NCBI RefSeq assembly: GCF_001425165.1
Contig: NZ_LMDU01000016.1
Location: 46,930 to 110,929 of the forward strand
Direction: 5' to 3'
DNA: 64,000 bases
DNA from: Pelomonas sp. Root405
GTDB taxonomy: Bacteria; Pseudomonadota; Gammaproteobacteria; Burkholderiales; Burkholderiaceae_C
How positions within the stretch are numbered: position 1 is the first letter of the stretch; each line of letters opens with the position of its first letter. The translations under genes and the position numbers were made by a program. Positions 62,980-64,000 of the stretch are shown here, one piece after another. The notes below the pieces were generated by a model that was not told where the DNA came from, searched no databases, and worked only from the letters and a program-made list of their open reading frames with translations.

Positions 62980-64000
62980 ATGACATTCAATCGACGCGCC
63001 CTGCTCGGCGGGGCCGGTGCGATCACCGCCGCCGCCTCGATGGCCTCGGTCAGCAAGGTGGCGCTTGCCGCACTGCCCGAGCCGGTGCTGCAGACCAAGC
63101 CCGACACCATGCCGCCGCTGGTGCCCAACACGGGCCGCCCCTACAACCCGGTCGTCACGCTCAATGGCTGGACCCTGCCCTGGCGCATGAACCAGGGCGT
63201 CAAGGAATTCCACCTGGTAGCCGAGCCCGTGGTGCGCGAGATGGCGCCCGGCTTCAAGGCCCACCTGTGGGGCTACAACGGCCAGAGCCCCGGCCCGACC
63301 ATCGAGGTGGTCGAAGGCGACCGGGTGCGCATCTTCGTCACCAACAAGCTCGGCGAGCTGACCAGCATCCACTGGCATGGCCAGCGCCTGCCCAATGGCA
63401 TGGACGGCGTCACCGGCCTGAACCAGCCCGGCATCCCGCCGGGCAAGACCTATGTCTACGAGTTCGTGGCGCGCCGCCCCGGCACCTTCATGTACCACCC
63501 GCATGCCGACGAGATGGTGCAGATGGCCATGGGCATGATGGGCTTCTGGGTCACGCATCCCAAGGGCCGGCATCCGCTCATCGACGAGGTGGATCGCGAT
63601 TTCTGCTTCCTGCTCAACGCCTACGACATCGACCCGGGCGCGGCCACGCCCAAGATCATGACGATGCTGGACTTCAACTTGTGGAGCTGGAACAGCCGCA
63701 TCTTCCCGGGCATCGACCCGCTCGTCGTCGGCTTCAAGGACAAGGTGCGCATCCGCATCGGCAACCTGACGATGACCAACCATCCCATCCACCTGCATGG
63801 GCATGAGTTCCTCATCACCGGCACCGACGGCGGTCCGACGCCCAAGAGCGCGCGCTGGCCCGAGATCACCACCGACGTGGCCGTGGGCCAGATGCGCCAA
63901 ATCGACTTCCTCGCCGACGAGGAGGGCGACTGGGCCTTCCACTGCCACAAGAGCCACCACACGATGAACGCCATGGGCCACGACGTGCCCACCATGATCG
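62980..64000 (+). CDS. Tat-exported multicopper oxidase, partial (3' end outside window)
   Basis: At least 340 residues. Tat signal FNRRALLGGAGA (about 3-14). Copper ligands seen in IHWHGQRLPNGMDG (about 128-141), MYHPHADEM (about 171-179), HPIHLHGHEF and HCHKSHHTMNAMGH near the truncated end. Periplasmic oxidation of Cu(I) or other substrates is the family role. It has the compact two- or three-cupredoxin size, shorter than CopA. The ATG follows AAGGAACCC. Confidence 0.9.
   Translation, partial: MTFNRRALLGGAGAITAAASMASVSKVALAALPEPVLQTKPDTMPPLVPNTGRPYNPVVTLNGWTLPWRMNQGVKEFHLVAEPVVREMAPGFKAHLWGYNGQSPGPTIEVVEGDRVRIFVTNKLGELTSIHWHGQRLPNGMDGVTGLNQPGIPPGKTYVYEFVARRPGTFMYHPHADEMVQMAMGMMGFWVTHPKGRHPLIDEVDRDFCFLLNAYDIDPGAATPKIMTMLDFNLWSWNSRIFPGIDPLVVGFKDKVRIRIGNLTMTNHPIHLHGHEFLITGTDGGPTPKSARWPEITTDVAVGQMRQIDFLADEEGDWAFHCHKSHHTMNAMGHDVPTMI

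Overview
The window is about 64 kb of very GC-rich chromosomal DNA with dense, often ATGA-overlapping genes. The gene content (ComEC, GlnD, MnmH, periplasmic PaoABC-type aldehyde oxidoreductase, a TolC/PCMT/TetR block, NhaR, HME-type RND metal efflux, Tat and lipoprotein signals) points to a Gram-negative betaproteobacterium, most likely a Burkholderiales member of the Roseateles/Rubrivivax/Mitsuaria type. That placement is inference from gene content and composition; there is no rRNA in the window. No phage, CRISPR array or transposase gene was seen.

Layout. 1-8014: the end of a DUF58 gene, a transglutaminase and MltB; a secreted S51-family peptidase and ComEC on the opposite strand; then RidA and DsbB, closed by a nested hairpin. 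8138-18335 (minus strand): paoC-paoB-paoA; gamma-glutamyltransferase with a DUF1501/DUF1800 secreted pair; a two-subunit CoA transferase. 18450-20565: an orphan helical protein, a PAS-LuxR regulator and a DUF3667 membrane protein. 20566-24988: a sulfide/persulfide module in which a BigR/SqrR-like ArsR repressor is divergent from a persulfide dioxygenase-like gene across an overlapping pair of strong promoters; two YeeE/YedE halves follow, then DUF599, yaaA and a prolyl-hydroxylase-like gene on the same strand. 24960-34808: EamA exporter, Lrp regulator, tolC-pcm-tetR, uppP, map, glnD, mnmH. 34803-35816: an alpha/beta hydrolase and tRNA-Ala(CGC) with a terminator.

35900-50276 is an accessory polysaccharide-utilisation locus. 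It has two GH105-type unsaturated glycuronyl hydrolases, a DUF4861 protein, a shortened beta-propeller protein, a GH2 enzyme, a TonB-dependent receptor, uronate dehydrogenase, a ketopantoate-reductase-like protein and a cytochrome c/PQQ sugar dehydrogenase fusion. This suggests uptake of pectin- or rhamnogalacturonan-like oligosaccharides, release of uronic acids and oxidative disposal. Three copies of the motif GTTGTAYGAYG lie upstream of the locus and of its receptor gene and may be a shared GntR/FadR-type operator. A remnant of an unrelated iron-sulfur oxidoreductase gene sits inside the locus.

50353-52924: DUF456, TerC/Alx and NhaR. 52986-64000 is a metal-resistance region: a His-rich small protein, a czcCBA-like tripartite RND system with an extra periplasmic protein, a 270-bp palindromic MITE-like element exactly at the end of the pump gene, copper chaperone copZ with a MerR/CueR-type promoter, further small His/Cys-rich secreted proteins, a TolC lipoprotein and a Tat-exported multicopper oxidase cut by the window end. 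The most novel items are the 270-bp element, the RND pump with a non-canonical proton-relay motif and paired [10 protein letters not shown] proteins, and the putative operator set of the polysaccharide locus.
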